A stretch of 49,869 nucleotides of DNA from CAYMSA01 sp964392965 (GTDB taxonomy: Bacteria > Actinomycetota > Coriobacteriia > Anaerosomatales > Anaerosomataceae): positions 1-49,869 of the forward strand of contig CAYMSA010000005.1 of the NCBI GenBank assembly GCA_964392965.1, in the 5' to 3' direction. Under the pieces are notes generated by a model, which did not search any database, was not told the origin of the DNA, and worked only from the letters and a program-made list of their open reading frames with translations. Both the position numbers and the translations under genes were made by a program. Of this stretch, positions 1 to 11,395 are shown piece by piece; position 1 is the stretch's first letter, and the number at the start of each line of letters is the position of its first letter.

Positions 1-408
1 CTTGCGGTCGTCTCGTTCTTCGCGTTCAACAAGGCAGGCATCCAGAGCCAGGGCTTCTGGAAGTATGTCAAGAGCTTCTGTCCCGCAGGTGTGCCGCCGG
101 TTGTGAACGTCGTCGTGTGGGCCATCGAGGTCTTCTCGGCGTTCCTGCGGATATTCACGCTGTCCGTGCGACTCTTCGCCAACATGTATGCAGGTCACAT
201 CATCCTGGGCATCTTCGCGATCCTGACGTCGCTTTTCGTGCAGCAAGCAGTCGCCACGGCCAGCATCGCCACCGGCCTGCCAGCGATTGCGTGGCTGCTT
301 CTGAACATCGTGCTCTACCTGCTGGAGTTCCTGGTGGCCATCGTTCAGACGTATGTGTTCACCGTGCTCACGACCGTGTACATCAACCTGGCTGAGCACG
401 CCCACTAG
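1..408 (+). CDS. atpB: F1Fo ATP synthase subunit a, 3' part
   Basis: This is the C-terminal 135 residues of the membrane subunit a; the gene starts before the window. Subunit a forms the two proton half-channels beside the c-ring. The stretch LSVRLFANMYAGH carries the essential arginine found in all a subunits (Arg210 in E. coli), and several hydrophobic helices follow before TAG at 406-408. It is the first visible gene of an atp operon in the usual order a-c-b-delta-alpha-gamma-beta-epsilon. The 105 bases to atpE hold no gene. Identification rests on the motif and the gene order and is secure. Confidence 0.96.
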   Translation, partial: LAVVSFFAFNKAGIQSQGFWKYVKSFCPAGVPPVVNVVVWAIEVFSAFLRIFTLSVRLFANMYAGHIILGIFAILTSLFVQQAVATASIATGLPAIAWLLLNIVLYLLEFLVAIVQTYVFTVLTTVYINLAEHAH

Positions 409-513
409 GCAGGACCGCTCGTCCCGAGGTATCGACACCACTGCAGCCGCAGCGGTGCGAGGATAGGAAAGGGTGTCCGGCGACGGGCCGGGCACAGCAC
501 ACAAGGAGGAAAC

Positions 514-729
514 GTGGAATTCATTGGTGTAGCGTTGCTGTACGGACTGGCGACTCTCGGCCCCGCGCTCGGCATCGGTATGATCGGCTCCAAGACCGCC
601 GAGGCGACCGCCCGCCAGCCTGAGGTCGCCGGTCGTGTCTTCACGAACTTCATCATCGGTGCCGCGTTCGTCGAGGCCCTCGCGCTCCTGGGCTTCGTTC
701 TGGCCATCATGCTCCAGGGCAAGATCTAA
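514..729 (+). CDS. atpE: F1Fo ATP synthase subunit c
   Basis: This 71-residue hairpin protein of two membrane helices is the rotor ring subunit. The start is GTG at 514 behind AAGGAGG at 503-509. The conserved polar loop ARQPE is present (residues 33-37), and the ion-carrying carboxylate is Glu54 in GAAFVEALALLGF. The positions that define sodium-binding c subunits are not polar: Ile21 sits where Na+ types have Gln, and Ala55 follows the glutamate where they have Ser. I therefore infer proton coupling. The length is normal for bacterial c subunits. Confidence 0.97.
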   Translation: MEFIGVALLYGLATLGPALGIGMIGSKTAEATARQPEVAGRVFTNFIIGAAFVEALALLGFVLAIMLQGKI

Positions 730-771
730 GCGCGTACGTCCGCATCTCGTTCGTTACGGAGGGACGACGCA

Positions 772-1395
772 GTGAAAGACAATGTGACCAGATCGCGCAG
801 ACTGCCGCTTGCGGCAGCGGTCGGCGCGGCATACTGGGCGACAACCGTCGCCGCGTATGCGAGTGAAGGGGCTGCGGAAGGCTCAGGTGGCGGCATGGAT
901 GCCATCATCCCGAAGCCGGCCGAGTTCTTCCCTGCGCTCATCGCCTTCCTGGTGGTCTTCTTCATCCTGTCGAAGTTCGCGTGGCCGGCGATCACCAAGA
1001 TGCTCGATGAGCGTGCCAAGACGATCCGCGAGTCACTCGAGCGGGCCGAAGAGGCCAAGGTAGAGGGCGAGCGGCTCCTCGAGGAGTACCGCACGACGAT
1101 GGCCGAGGCACGCAAGGAGGCCGCGACGATCATCGCCCAGGCGAAACAGGCCGGAGAGTCGATGCGGACCGAGTCCGCTGCGAGGGCGCAGGAGCAGTAC
1201 GACGACATGCTCGCCAAGGCGCGTATGGCAATCGAGGGTGAGAAGCAGGCGGCACTGGCCGAGCTGCAGTCCTCTGTCGCCGAGCTGTCGGTGTCGGTCG
1301 CCGGTCGCCTCATCGGAGCCGATCTCTCGACCGAAGAGCACTTGAGGATCGTCGAGAAGTACGTGAACGAGGCGGGGAGCCTCAATGCCAACTAA
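772..1395 (+). CDS. atpF: F1Fo ATP synthase subunit b with N-terminal signal-like extension
   Basis: This subunit forms the peripheral stalk that links Fo to delta/F1. It is 207 residues. A hydrophobic segment at about residues 35-65 (FFPALIAFLVVFFILSKFAW) is the membrane anchor, followed by a long charged coiled coil rich in A, E, K and R. In front of the anchor lies an extension of about 40 residues that looks like a signal peptide (RSRR, a hydrophobic core, then AYAS). The GTG start at 772 has a GGAGGG ribosome site at about 760. An internal ATG at 895 would give a conventional-length b subunit but has only a weak ribosome site. The 3' end overlaps atpH by 11 bases. Confidence 0.93.
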   Translation: MKDNVTRSRRLPLAAAVGAAYWATTVAAYASEGAAEGSGGGMDAIIPKPAEFFPALIAFLVVFFILSKFAWPAITKMLDERAKTIRESLERAEEAKVEGERLLEEYRTTMAEARKEAATIIAQAKQAGESMRTESAARAQEQYDDMLAKARMAIEGEKQAALAELQSSVAELSVSVAGRLIGADLSTEEHLRIVEKYVNEAGSLNAN

Positions 1396-1954
1396 TCGCG
1401 TACAGACGAACCAGATCATCGCGACCTACGCCACCGTGCTGTTCGATGCAGCCGATGCAGCTGGCGCCGTGGATACGGTGGGCATCGAGCTCGCTGAGGC
1501 TGCGCGCACGCTGAGGGGTCACGCCGAGCTGCGTGAGGCGCTCGTAGGCGGGCTCGTCCCGGCTGAGGTGCGGGGCTCGATCGCACGCGAGGTGTTCGCA
1601 GCGATGACGCCCGCATTGGTCGCGACGCTCGGCATCATGGCAGAGCGCGGCGATTTCGGCCTGCTCTCGAGCGTGGTCGACGCGTACGCTGTTGTCGCGG
1701 ACGAGCGACGCAACGTGACGGCGATCGATGTCGTCACAGCGGTGGAGCTGACCGATCAGCTTCGGACGGCTATCGCCGACAAGTTTTCGGCCGATCTTGG
1801 AACCGGCGTCGTCCTTCGGGAGAAGGTCGATCCCTCCATCATCGGCGGTATCATCATCAGCGCACATGGGCGTCGACTCGATGCGTCAATCGCCTCGCAG
1901 CTCGCGACCGCCCGTGCGACTCTTTCGACCGTGGCTACTGGAGGTGATGCGTAG
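1385..1954 (+). CDS. atpH: F1Fo ATP synthase subunit delta
   Basis: This 189-residue protein connects the b stalk to the crown of the alpha/beta hexamer. It starts with ATG at 1385, inside the end of atpF, so translation is probably coupled. The C-terminal part has the OSCP/delta signature: a block near EKVDPSIIGGIIISAHG followed by RLDASIASQLATAR. The N-terminal part is a helical bundle. TAG at 1952-1954 shares its last base with the GTG start of atpA. Identification by family pattern and operon position is firm. Confidence 0.93.
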   Translation: MPTNRVQTNQIIATYATVLFDAADAAGAVDTVGIELAEAARTLRGHAELREALVGGLVPAEVRGSIAREVFAAMTPALVATLGIMAERGDFGLLSSVVDAYAVVADERRNVTAIDVVTAVELTDQLRTAIADKFSADLGTGVVLREKVDPSIIGGIIISAHGRRLDASIASQLATARATLSTVATGGDA

Positions 1955-3522
1955 TGGCGGATATCACCGCCAGTACGATCGATGCGGTCCTGAGGTCACA
2001 GCTTGATGCGATCACCACGAGCGTTGACGCGCGCGAGGTCGGTACGGTCTCCGAGGTCGGAGACGGTATCGCCCGTGTCGAGGGTCTGCGTGGCGCGATG
2101 GCTGGGGAGCTCCTGGAGTTCCTGACCTCAGATGGCCATACGATCATGGGCATGGCATTGAACCTGGACGAGCGCGAAGTCGGCGCCGTCCTCCTGGGTG
2201 AGTTCACCAAGGTCAAAGAGAACGACACCGTGCGGACGACCGGACGTATCGTCCAGGTCCCGTCGGGCAAGGGCTTCTTCGGCCGTATCGTCAGCCCGCT
2301 CGGCGAGCCGCTCGACGGCAAGGGCCCCATCGTCGCCGACGGTTATCGCAACGTCGAGCACAAGGCCATCGGCGTCATCGAGCGCCAGGGCGTGCACGAG
2401 CCGTTGCAGACCGGTCTTCTGGCCATCGACTCGATGATCCCCATCGGCCGAGGCCAGCGTGAGCTCATCATCGGCGACCGCCAGACCGGCAAGACGGCCA
2501 TCGCGATCGATACGATCATCAACCAGAAGGGCAAGGGCGTCATCTGCGTCTACGTCGCCATCGGTCAGAAGGCTTCGACCGTCGCGTCCGTCGTCGAGAC
2601 ACTCGCCCGCCACGGTGCGATGGACTACACGATCATCGTCTCGGCCACGGCAGCCGACTCCGCTCCGCTGCAGTACCTCGCTCCGTTCGCCGGTGCTGCT
2701 ATCGCTGAGTACTTCATGTACACGGGCGAGGACGGTCAGCCCGCGAGCGCGGAGAATCCCGGCCGCGCGACGCTCTGCGTCTACGATGACCTCTCCAAGC
2801 AGGCCGTCGCCTACCGTCAGATGTCCCTGACGCTCCGCCGCCCGCCGGGCCGCGAGGCGTATCCGGGAGACGTCTTCTACCTCCACAGCCGGCTGCTCGA
2901 GCGCGCTGTGAAGATGAACAAGGAGCTCGGAAGCGGTTCCATGACGGCTCTGCCGATCATCGAGACCCAGGCCGGTGACGTCTCTGCGTACATTCCGACG
3001 AACGTCATCTCCATCACAGACGGCCAGATCTTCCTGCAGTCGGACCTCTTCTACAAGGGTGTCCGCCCCGCCATCAACGTCGGCATCTCGGTGTCGCGAG
3101 TCGGTGGTAACGCGCAGATCAAGGCCATGAAGCAGGTTGCCGGAACGCTCCGGCTCGACCTTGCGGCCTACCGGTCGCTGGAGGCGTTCGCACAGTTCGG
3201 TTCGGACCTGGATAAGGCCACGCAGGCGCAGCTCAACCGAGGCGAACGCCTCGTCGAGCTCCTGAAGCAGGGCCAGTTCAGGCCGATGGCGGTGGAGCAT
3301 CAGGTCGTCGCGTTGTTCGCCGGCGGCCAAGGCCACCTCGATGATCTTGCGGTCGATCAGGTCATCGCGTTCCGCGAGGGACTCATCGACTACGTCTCGA
3401 GCACCCAGGCCGGCCTGCTCACGACCATCGCCACCGAGAAGGTGCTCTCTGACGAAACGAAAGAGAAGCTCACGGCGGCCATCGTCGAGTACAAGCGGAT
3501 CTTCAGCTCGGTCGGGGAGTAG
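1954..3522 (+). CDS. atpA: F1Fo ATP synthase subunit alpha
   Basis: This non-catalytic nucleotide-binding subunit of the F1 head has 522 residues, slightly longer than the usual 500-513. It shows the N-terminal beta-barrel region, the Walker A loop GDRQTGKTA (Lys180), and the alpha-specific region SLTLRRPPGREAYPGDVFYLHS. The GTG start at 1954 overlaps the atpH stop by one base. The C-terminal helical domain ends with VEYKRIFSSVGE. The next gene, atpG, begins 8 bases after the stop. Nothing is unusual. Confidence 0.98.
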   Translation: MADITASTIDAVLRSQLDAITTSVDAREVGTVSEVGDGIARVEGLRGAMAGELLEFLTSDGHTIMGMALNLDEREVGAVLLGEFTKVKENDTVRTTGRIVQVPSGKGFFGRIVSPLGEPLDGKGPIVADGYRNVEHKAIGVIERQGVHEPLQTGLLAIDSMIPIGRGQRELIIGDRQTGKTAIAIDTIINQKGKGVICVYVAIGQKASTVASVVETLARHGAMDYTIIVSATAADSAPLQYLAPFAGAAIAEYFMYTGEDGQPASAENPGRATLCVYDDLSKQAVAYRQMSLTLRRPPGREAYPGDVFYLHSRLLERAVKMNKELGSGSMTALPIIETQAGDVSAYIPTNVISITDGQIFLQSDLFYKGVRPAINVGISVSRVGGNAQIKAMKQVAGTLRLDLAAYRSLEAFAQFGSDLDKATQAQLNRGERLVELLKQGQFRPMAVEHQVVALFAGGQGHLDDLAVDQVIAFREGLIDYVSSTQAGLLTTIATEKVLSDETKEKLTAAIVEYKRIFSSVGE

Positions 3523-3530
3523 GGCAGACG

Positions 3531-4427
3531 ATGGCGACGCTTCGAGATATCAAGAAACGAATAACGAGCGTCCATTCGACGAGTCAGATCACCCGCACGA
3601 TGGAGATGGTCGCGACTGCGAAGATCCGCAAAGCTCAGGATCGTATCGAGAGCGCGCGTCCGTACGCGCTTGCCACGACCGAGGTCCTCGGCAACGTGGT
3701 GAGTAGTGTCGGCGCCGTCACGCATCCGCTACTGGAGACGCACGAAGAGCGCAAGCGCGTGTGCATCATCGCCATCGCCTCTGACCGAGGACTGGCCGGC
3801 GCATTCAACAGCAACATCATCCGGCTGACCGAGCGGGCGATGACAGCGTATCGGGAGCAGGGCCTCGAGGTGGAGCTCATCACCTGCGGCAAGAAGGTAC
3901 TCGCGTACTTCCGGTACCGCGGCATCGAGCCCGTCATGTCCTTGCTGGGAACGTCGGACAAGCCGTCGTACACGGATGCGCGGGAGATCGCCGACTACGT
4001 TCGCACGGCGTATGCCGCGGGCGATCTGGACGAGGTCCACGTCATCTTCAACCGCTTCAAGAACATCGCGGAACAACGTCCCGAGGAGCTCCAGCTCCTT
4101 CCGGTCCAGCAGACCGCTCTTGAGCGTGCCGAGGACGACGTCGAAGCTCGTGGACTCACGGGTGAGTACATCTTCGAGCCTTCGCCCGAAGCGGTGCTCT
4201 CGAATCTGCTCCCCACGTACGTCGAAGCACTGGTGCTGCGTGCGCTCCTGGAGTCCGCTGCTTCGGAACTCGGCGCCCGCCGCACGGCCATGAAGCTGGC
4301 GACAGACAACGCCGTCGAGATCATCGCAACGTTGCAGCGGAGCTACAACCGGGCACGTCAGGCTGCCATCACCACAGAGATCGCAGAGATCGTCGGTGGC
4401 GCTGCGGCCCTCGAGGACAAGGGCTAG
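3531..4427 (+). CDS. atpG: F1Fo ATP synthase subunit gamma
   Basis: This is the central rotating shaft, 298 residues. The N-terminal helix has the family signature LRDIKKRITSVHSTSQITRTMEMVATAKIR (read in part), and the C-terminal helix contains ARQAAITTEIAEIVGGAAAL. Both helices form the coiled coil inside the alpha/beta hexamer. The middle part is the Rossmann-like domain (IAIASDRGLAGAFNSN). ATG at 3531 lies 8 bases downstream of atpA. The length is in the normal range. Confidence 0.97.
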   Translation: MATLRDIKKRITSVHSTSQITRTMEMVATAKIRKAQDRIESARPYALATTEVLGNVVSSVGAVTHPLLETHEERKRVCIIAIASDRGLAGAFNSNIIRLTERAMTAYREQGLEVELITCGKKVLAYFRYRGIEPVMSLLGTSDKPSYTDAREIADYVRTAYAAGDLDEVHVIFNRFKNIAEQRPEELQLLPVQQTALERAEDDVEARGLTGEYIFEPSPEAVLSNLLPTYVEALVLRALLESAASELGARRTAMKLATDNAVEIIATLQRSYNRARQAAITTEIAEIVGGAAALEDKG

Positions 4428-4454
4428 ATCGTACACTCAGAGAGGGATTTCGCT

Positions 4455-5858
<1,404 letters not shown>

Positions 5859-5871
5859 AGGAGCGCATCGT

Positions 5872-6300
5872 ATGGCACGTACGCTGATGGTACAGGTGGT
5901 GACGCCGGAGAAGATCCTCTACACGAACGAGGTGGAGATGGTCATCGCTCCGACTCTCGAGGGCGAGATCGGCATCCTGCCGATGCACGCTCCGATCGTG
6001 GCCATCCTTCAGCCCGGAGAGCTCCGGGTGCTTCACAACGGTGGTCGTGATGCCGAGTGGTTCGCCGTCTCGGGCGGGTATCTCCAGGTCCACCAGGACA
6101 AGGTGATAGTGCTCGCGAACGACGCGGTGCATGCTTCACGCATCGATGTCGCCCGCGCGAAGCGGGCGAAGGAGCTCGCCGAGGAGCAGCTCGCCGATCT
6201 GAAGGCGAACTCCGACGGTGGTCGTGAGGGATTCGACGAGTGTGAAGCGGATCTCAAATGGTGTCAGATTCAGATCGAGGTCGCTGAGAAGCGTTCCTGA
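5872..6300 (+). CDS. atpC: F1Fo ATP synthase subunit epsilon
   Basis: This 142-residue subunit sits at the foot of the gamma shaft and modulates ATP hydrolysis. The N-terminal beta-sandwich domain has the family patterns GEIGILPMHAPIV and GGYLQVHQDKVIVLAND. The C-terminal helical part is present (RAKRAKELAEEQLADLKA). ATG at 5872 follows an AAAGGAGCG ribosome site 13 bases after atpD. It is the last gene of the atp operon, and two hairpins follow it. Confidence 0.96.
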   Translation: MARTLMVQVVTPEKILYTNEVEMVIAPTLEGEIGILPMHAPIVAILQPGELRVLHNGGRDAEWFAVSGGYLQVHQDKVIVLANDAVHASRIDVARAKRAKELAEEQLADLKANSDGGREGFDECEADLKWCQIQIEVAEKRS

Positions 6301-6315
6301 TCGGTGATTCGCTGA

Positions 6316-6398
6316 GATGCGTCGGGCGGCTGGACCTGTCGGTTCGGTCGCCCGGCGCATCCGGCTGTTCCCGGGGCAGGGAGGACGACCGCCCCGGG
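6316..6398 (+). terminator. Tandem hairpins ending the atp operon
   Basis: Two strong hairpins lie 16 and 70 bases after atpC. The first pairs 6316-6328 with 6349-6361 (13 bp, one T-G wobble, 20-base loop). The second pairs CCCGGGGC at 6370-6377 with GCCCCGGG at 6391-6398. Neither is followed by a T run, so this is a GC-rich, non-classical terminator or an RNA-end stabiliser. The region 6301-6474 holds no convincing gene. Confidence 0.55.
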
Positions 6399-6474
6399 GC
6401 GTGCAGGACCGGATGGGATCGACGAGGTGCGTGGCGCTGTTCCCGGGCGTGATGTGTCGGTCGGAAGGAATCGT

Positions 6475-7740
<1,266 letters not shown>

Positions 7741-7745
7741 GACAC

Positions 7746-8168
7746 ATGATGGATCGAGAGGCGATTGCAGCCGTGCTCCCGCACCGCGACCCGTTCCTGC
7801 TGGTAGACCGCATCGTCGCGTGCGAGCCAGGAGTTTCGGCGACTGGAGAGCTGGACGTGAGCGAGGATGCGTTCTGGGTCCCCGGTCACTTCCCGGGACA
7901 CCCGGTGATGCCCGGTGTTCTGATCGTGGAGGCGCTCGCCCAGGTGGGAGCCGTGGCGCTTCTCTCGGTACCCGGCAACGAGGGCCGGCTTGCGCTCTTC
8001 GCTGGCATCGAGAAGGTTCGCTTCAAGCGTCAGGTCGTTCCGGGTGACACGCTCACGCTCGCGGTGTCCATCACGCGGATGCGCGGCTCGATCGGCTTCG
8101 GCGAGGCGCGAGCCGAGGTCGGAGGGGCGCTCGCCTGCGCGGGCACGCTGATGTTCGCGATACAATGA
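7746..8168 (+). CDS. fabZ: (3R)-hydroxyacyl-ACP dehydratase FabZ
   Basis: This hot-dog-fold enzyme dehydrates 3-hydroxyacyl-ACP in fatty-acid elongation. The motif GHFPGHPVMPGVLIVEALAQ holds the catalytic pair, His48 and Glu62 counted from ATG 7746. The usual N-terminal LPHRDPFLLVDR is present. The protein is 140 residues, a normal length. Possible starts are TTG 7737 (overlapping the murA stop), ATG 7746 and ATG 7749; the upstream GGGG at 7733-7736 suits 7746 best. It is very likely co-transcribed with murA. Confidence 0.95.
   Translation: MMDREAIAAVLPHRDPFLLVDRIVACEPGVSATGELDVSEDAFWVPGHFPGHPVMPGVLIVEALAQVGAVALLSVPGNEGRLALFAGIEKVRFKRQVVPGDTLTLAVSITRMRGSIGFGEARAEVGGALACAGTLMFAIQ
8161..8166 (+). 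promoter_or_regulatory. Possible -10 element for the wbp-like operon
   Basis: TACAAT lies inside the last codons of fabZ, 74 bases before the start of the nucleotide-sugar dehydrogenase. No clear -35 is visible. The same 11 bases, GCGATACAATG, occur at 26061-26071 ahead of the second polysaccharide operon. This is a weak call. Confidence 0.3.
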
Positions 8169-8239
8169 GCAATCGCGCCTTCGTCTCTGTGCGGGGCGCG
8201 TGAGTGAGTCTGGCAACATCGAGCCGTAGAGAAGGAGCC

Positions 8240-9535
8240 ATGGGACTTCTGGAGCGTATCGAGAGCGGGGAGGCGGTGCTCGGGGTCGTCGGCCTCGGGT
8301 ATGTCGGCCTGCCGCTCGCAGTGGAGATGGCCAAGGCCGGGCACGTGGTCATCGGCATGGACATCTCGGCGGAGAAGGTCGAGAAGGTCAACCTGGGCGT
8401 GAGCTACATCCCCGACGTGCCTACCGATGAACTTGCCGAGCTCGTGAGCCGGGGGCTCATCCGGGCGACGACGGACTTCGCGTGCGCCGCCGACACCGAC
8501 GCGATCGCGGTGTGCGTTCCGACGCCGCTCGACACGATGAAGGATCCGGACACGTCGTTCATGGAGGACGCAGCGCGATCGATCACGCCGTACCTGCATG
8601 CCGACATGCTGATAACGCTGGAGTCGACGACGTACCCCGGCACGACCGAAGAGGTCATCCAGCCCATCCTCGAGTCCGGGGGCATGACAGTGGGCGAGGA
8701 CATCTACCTGGCGTTCTCTCCCGAGCGCGTGGATCCGGGCAACCCGGTCTACCAGACGCGGAACACGCCGAAGGTCGTGGGCGGGGTCACGCCCGAGTGC
8801 ACGAAGCGGGCCGTCGCCCTTTACTCCCGCTACATCGACACCGTCGTCCCGGTGAGCTCGACGCAGGTGGCCGAGATGACGAAGCTCCTCGAGAACACGT
8901 TCCGGGGCGTCAACATCGCTCTCATGAACGAGCTGCTCATGCTCTGTGACCGCATGGGCATCAATCTGTGGGAGGTCATCGACGCTGCCAAGACGAAGCC
9001 GTTCGGCTTCATGCCCTTCTATCCCGGGCCGGGCCTCGGCGGTCACTGCATCCCGGTCGATCCGTTCTATCTCTCCTGGAAGGCCCGTGCATACGACTTC
9101 CGGACCGAGTTCATCGATCTCTCAGGGCGTATCAACGAGAACATGCCCTACTACGTGATCACCCGGCTCATGGACGCGATGAACGACCACCGGAAGTCGA
9201 TCGCCGGTTCGCGCGTGCTCATGCTCGGCGTGGCGTATAAGGCCGACATCGACGACATGCGTGAGTCGCCGGCCATCCGCATCGCCGAGCTGCTCATGGA
9301 GAAGGGCGCCGACGTGGTCTACCACGACCCGTACATTCCCGAATTCGCCGTGAAGGGGCATGAGATTCCGCAGGTGCCCCTCGACCTCGAGAGCATCACG
9401 GATGCCGATGTCGTCGTGCTGGTGACTGCCCACAGCGGCGTGGATTACGACCTTCTGGCGGCAAACGCCCGCCTGGTACTCGACACACGCAACGCGCTCG
9501 CCGCGTACGCCGGGCCGAACGTGGTGCGGCTGTGA
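8240..9535 (+). CDS. wbpA: Nucleotide-sugar dehydrogenase, probable UDP-GlcNAc 6-dehydrogenase (WbpA-like)
   Basis: This UDP-glucose/GDP-mannose dehydrogenase family enzyme oxidises C6 of a UDP-sugar twice to a uronic acid with NAD. It has an N-terminal Rossmann fold VVGLGYVGLPLAVEMAK, the thiohemiacetal-forming cysteine in GPGLGGHCIPVDPFYL (Cys270), and the C-terminal UDP-binding domain (VLMLGVAYKADIDDMRESP). At 431 residues it has the normal length. ATG 8240 has GAAGGAG at 8231-8237; an upstream in-frame extension to 8204 lacks a good site. The following three genes are the WbpB, WbpD and WbpE types, so UDP-GlcNAc is the likely substrate rather than UDP-Glc. The stop overlaps the next start (GTGA). 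Confidence 0.9.
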   Translation: MGLLERIESGEAVLGVVGLGYVGLPLAVEMAKAGHVVIGMDISAEKVEKVNLGVSYIPDVPTDELAELVSRGLIRATTDFACAADTDAIAVCVPTPLDTMKDPDTSFMEDAARSITPYLHADMLITLESTTYPGTTEEVIQPILESGGMTVGEDIYLAFSPERVDPGNPVYQTRNTPKVVGGVTPECTKRAVALYSRYIDTVVPVSSTQVAEMTKLLENTFRGVNIALMNELLMLCDRMGINLWEVIDAAKTKPFGFMPFYPGPGLGGHCIPVDPFYLSWKARAYDFRTEFIDLSGRINENMPYYVITRLMDAMNDHRKSIAGSRVLMLGVAYKADIDDMRESPAIRIAELLMEKGADVVYHDPYIPEFAVKGHEIPQVPLDLESITDADVVVLVTAHSGVDYDLLAANARLVLDTRNALAAYAGPNVVRL

Positions 9536-10563
9536 GCCCGTCCACGCCGGTGAGGACCGGCATCGTCGGCTACGGCTACTGGGGCCCCAACCTCGCCCGC
9601 AACCTCGACCGGCTCGCCGAATCGGAGCTCGTCGTCTGCTGCGACATGTCCGAGAAGAACCGCGCCAAGTTCTCGGCGGCCTACCCCCACATCCCGGTGA
9701 CCGACGCACTCTGCGACATGCTCGACGGCTACGATCTGGATGCTGTCGTGGTCGCGACCTCGGCGCCGAGCCACTTCTCCGTCGCCAAGGCGGCTCTCGA
9801 GGCGGGGAAGCACTGCTTCGTGGAGAAGCCGATCACGCTCACCTCGGAAGACGCCGAGACACTCGTCCGTATCGCCGACGAGCGCTCTCTGGTGCTCATG
9901 GTCGGCCACCTCATGGTCTACCACACGGCGGTTAACTACATCCGCGACGTCATCGCCTCGGGCGAACTCGGCGACGTGCTCTACCTGTACGCGCAACGGC
10001 TCAACCTGGGCAAGGTGCGCACCGAGGAGAACGCGTTCTGGTCACTCGCACCGCACGATGTTTCCATCGTGAACTACCTGCTCGGCGAGGTGCCCGACCG
10101 TGTGTCCGCGACCGGTGCGGCATACCTGCACGAGGGCATCGAGGACACCGTGTTCGCCAACCTGCACTTCCCGTCGGGTCGCATGGCGAACATCCACGTG
10201 AGCTGGCTCGACCCGCACAAGACGCGCAAATTCACGATCGTCGGCTCGAAGAAGATGCTCGTGTTCGACGACATGCAAGCGACCGAGAAGGTCTGGATCT
10301 ACGACAAGGGCGTGGCTCCGGTCGAGGCGCTCCCGTACGGTGAGGACCTCACGCTGCGCTTCGGCGACATCAACGTGCCCTACCTCACGATGGCCGAGCC
10401 GCTCGCACTCGAGGTCCGTCACTTCCTCGAGTGCTGCACGACAGGTGGCACCCCGCGCTCGAGCGGTAGGAGCGGACTCGAGGTCGTGCGGGTATTGGAA
10501 GCGGTCGGTGAGTCACTCCGTGCGGGCGGCGCGCCCGTCGAGACCGGATTGGAGCAGCAGTGA
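9532..10563 (+). CDS. wbpB: Gfo/Idh/MocA-type oxidoreductase, probable UDP-GlcNAcA 3-dehydrogenase (WbpB-like)
   Basis: This 343-residue NAD(P)-dependent enzyme is expected to oxidise C3 of UDP-GlcNAc-uronate to the 3-keto sugar that the aminotransferase uses. The N-terminal Rossmann motif is GIVGYGYWGPNLARNL. The family lysine motif is EKPITLT, and the C-terminal Gfo/Idh domain includes APHDVSIVNYLLG. The GTG start at 9532 overlaps the dehydrogenase stop by 4 bases, and its own stop overlaps the acetyltransferase start in the same way. The specific substrate is inferred from the neighbours. Confidence 0.85.
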   Translation: MSPSTPVRTGIVGYGYWGPNLARNLDRLAESELVVCCDMSEKNRAKFSAAYPHIPVTDALCDMLDGYDLDAVVVATSAPSHFSVAKAALEAGKHCFVEKPITLTSEDAETLVRIADERSLVLMVGHLMVYHTAVNYIRDVIASGELGDVLYLYAQRLNLGKVRTEENAFWSLAPHDVSIVNYLLGEVPDRVSATGAAYLHEGIEDTVFANLHFPSGRMANIHVSWLDPHKTRKFTIVGSKKMLVFDDMQATEKVWIYDKGVAPVEALPYGEDLTLRFGDINVPYLTMAEPLALEVRHFLECCTTGGTPRSSGRSGLEVVRVLEAVGESLRAGGAPVETGLEQQ

Positions 10564-11300
10564 GCGCATACGTGCATCCCTCGGCGAAGATAGGCGAGGA
10601 CTTCACGATCTCGCCGTTCTCGGTGATCGATGAGGACGTCGTCATCGGCGAAGGCGTGAGTGTCGGCTCGTTCGTGCATATCTGTGCCGGAGCGGTCATC
10701 GGCGACGGTGTCACCATCGGTGACGGCGCAGTCGTCGGGAAATCCCCGAAGCTCGCCAAGTCCTCCACGGCCAAGGGCGGCGCGCTGTCCGGCGTCGTCA
10801 TCGGCGACGGCTGCGTCATCGGTACCCACGCGGTCATGATGGCGGGCAGCACGTTCGGCACGAACTGCGTCATCGCAGACGGAGCGGGTGTGCGCGAGCG
10901 GTGCACCGTCGGCGACAACGTCGTGATTGGGCGCCTGGTGACGGTCGAGAACGGGACGACCATCGGCAGTAGGACCCGCATCCAGTCGGGTGCATACATC
11001 ACGGCGTATGTCACCATCGAAGAGGATGTGTTCGTCGCGCCGATGGTCGTGACGACGAACGACAACTACATGGGTCGTACCGAGAAGCGCCTCGCCGAGA
11101 TGAAGGGCTGTACGATCAGGCGAGGTGCCCGCGTGGGTGGCGGCGTGCACATCTTGCCGGCGGTCGAGATCGGTGAGGAAGCGTTCATCGCCACAGGCGC
11201 CGTCGTGACGCGCGACATCCCGCCCGGAGTCGTGGCCATGGGCGTGCCGGCGCGCGTCGTGCGCGACGTCTCACCGGACGAGCTTCTCGAGAACCAGTGA
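10560..11300 (+). CDS. wbpD: Left-handed beta-helix N-acetyltransferase (WbpD-like)
   Basis: This 246-residue protein is made almost wholly of hexapeptide repeats ([IVL]GxGVxIG, for example VIGEGVSVGSFVHICAGAVIG), which form a trimeric left-handed beta helix. The family transfers an acetyl group from acetyl-CoA. In this operon the acceptor is probably the 3-amino group of UDP-GlcNAc3NA, giving UDP-GlcNAc3NAcA. The C-terminal part (GAVVTRDIPPGVVAMGVPAR) is typical. GTG 10560 overlaps the wbpB-like stop (GTGA). The protein is longer than WbpD of Pseudomonas (about 190 residues), with extra coils in the middle. Confidence 0.82.
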   Translation: MSAYVHPSAKIGEDFTISPFSVIDEDVVIGEGVSVGSFVHICAGAVIGDGVTIGDGAVVGKSPKLAKSSTAKGGALSGVVIGDGCVIGTHAVMMAGSTFGTNCVIADGAGVRERCTVGDNVVIGRLVTVENGTTIGSRTRIQSGAYITAYVTIEEDVFVAPMVVTTNDNYMGRTEKRLAEMKGCTIRRGARVGGGVHILPAVEIGEEAFIATGAVVTRDIPPGVVAMGVPARVVRDVSPDELLENQ

Positions 11301-11395
11301 ACGATACCGTTACGGTTCCCGTCTGAACATCCGGACGTGGTCCCGGACTGCAAGAATGAGTCATCCCGGACGCATTTCGAATCGGAGGAAGACCG

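Noticed and set aside
29..408. Possible separate short gene at 91
   Set aside because: The frame is open from base 1 and the translation upstream of 91 continues subunit a, so this is a truncated atpB, not a new start.
2128..3336. Long minus-strand open frame inside atpA
   Set aside because: This is a typical antisense shadow of a high-GC gene. It has no family pattern or ribosome site, and atpA is certain.
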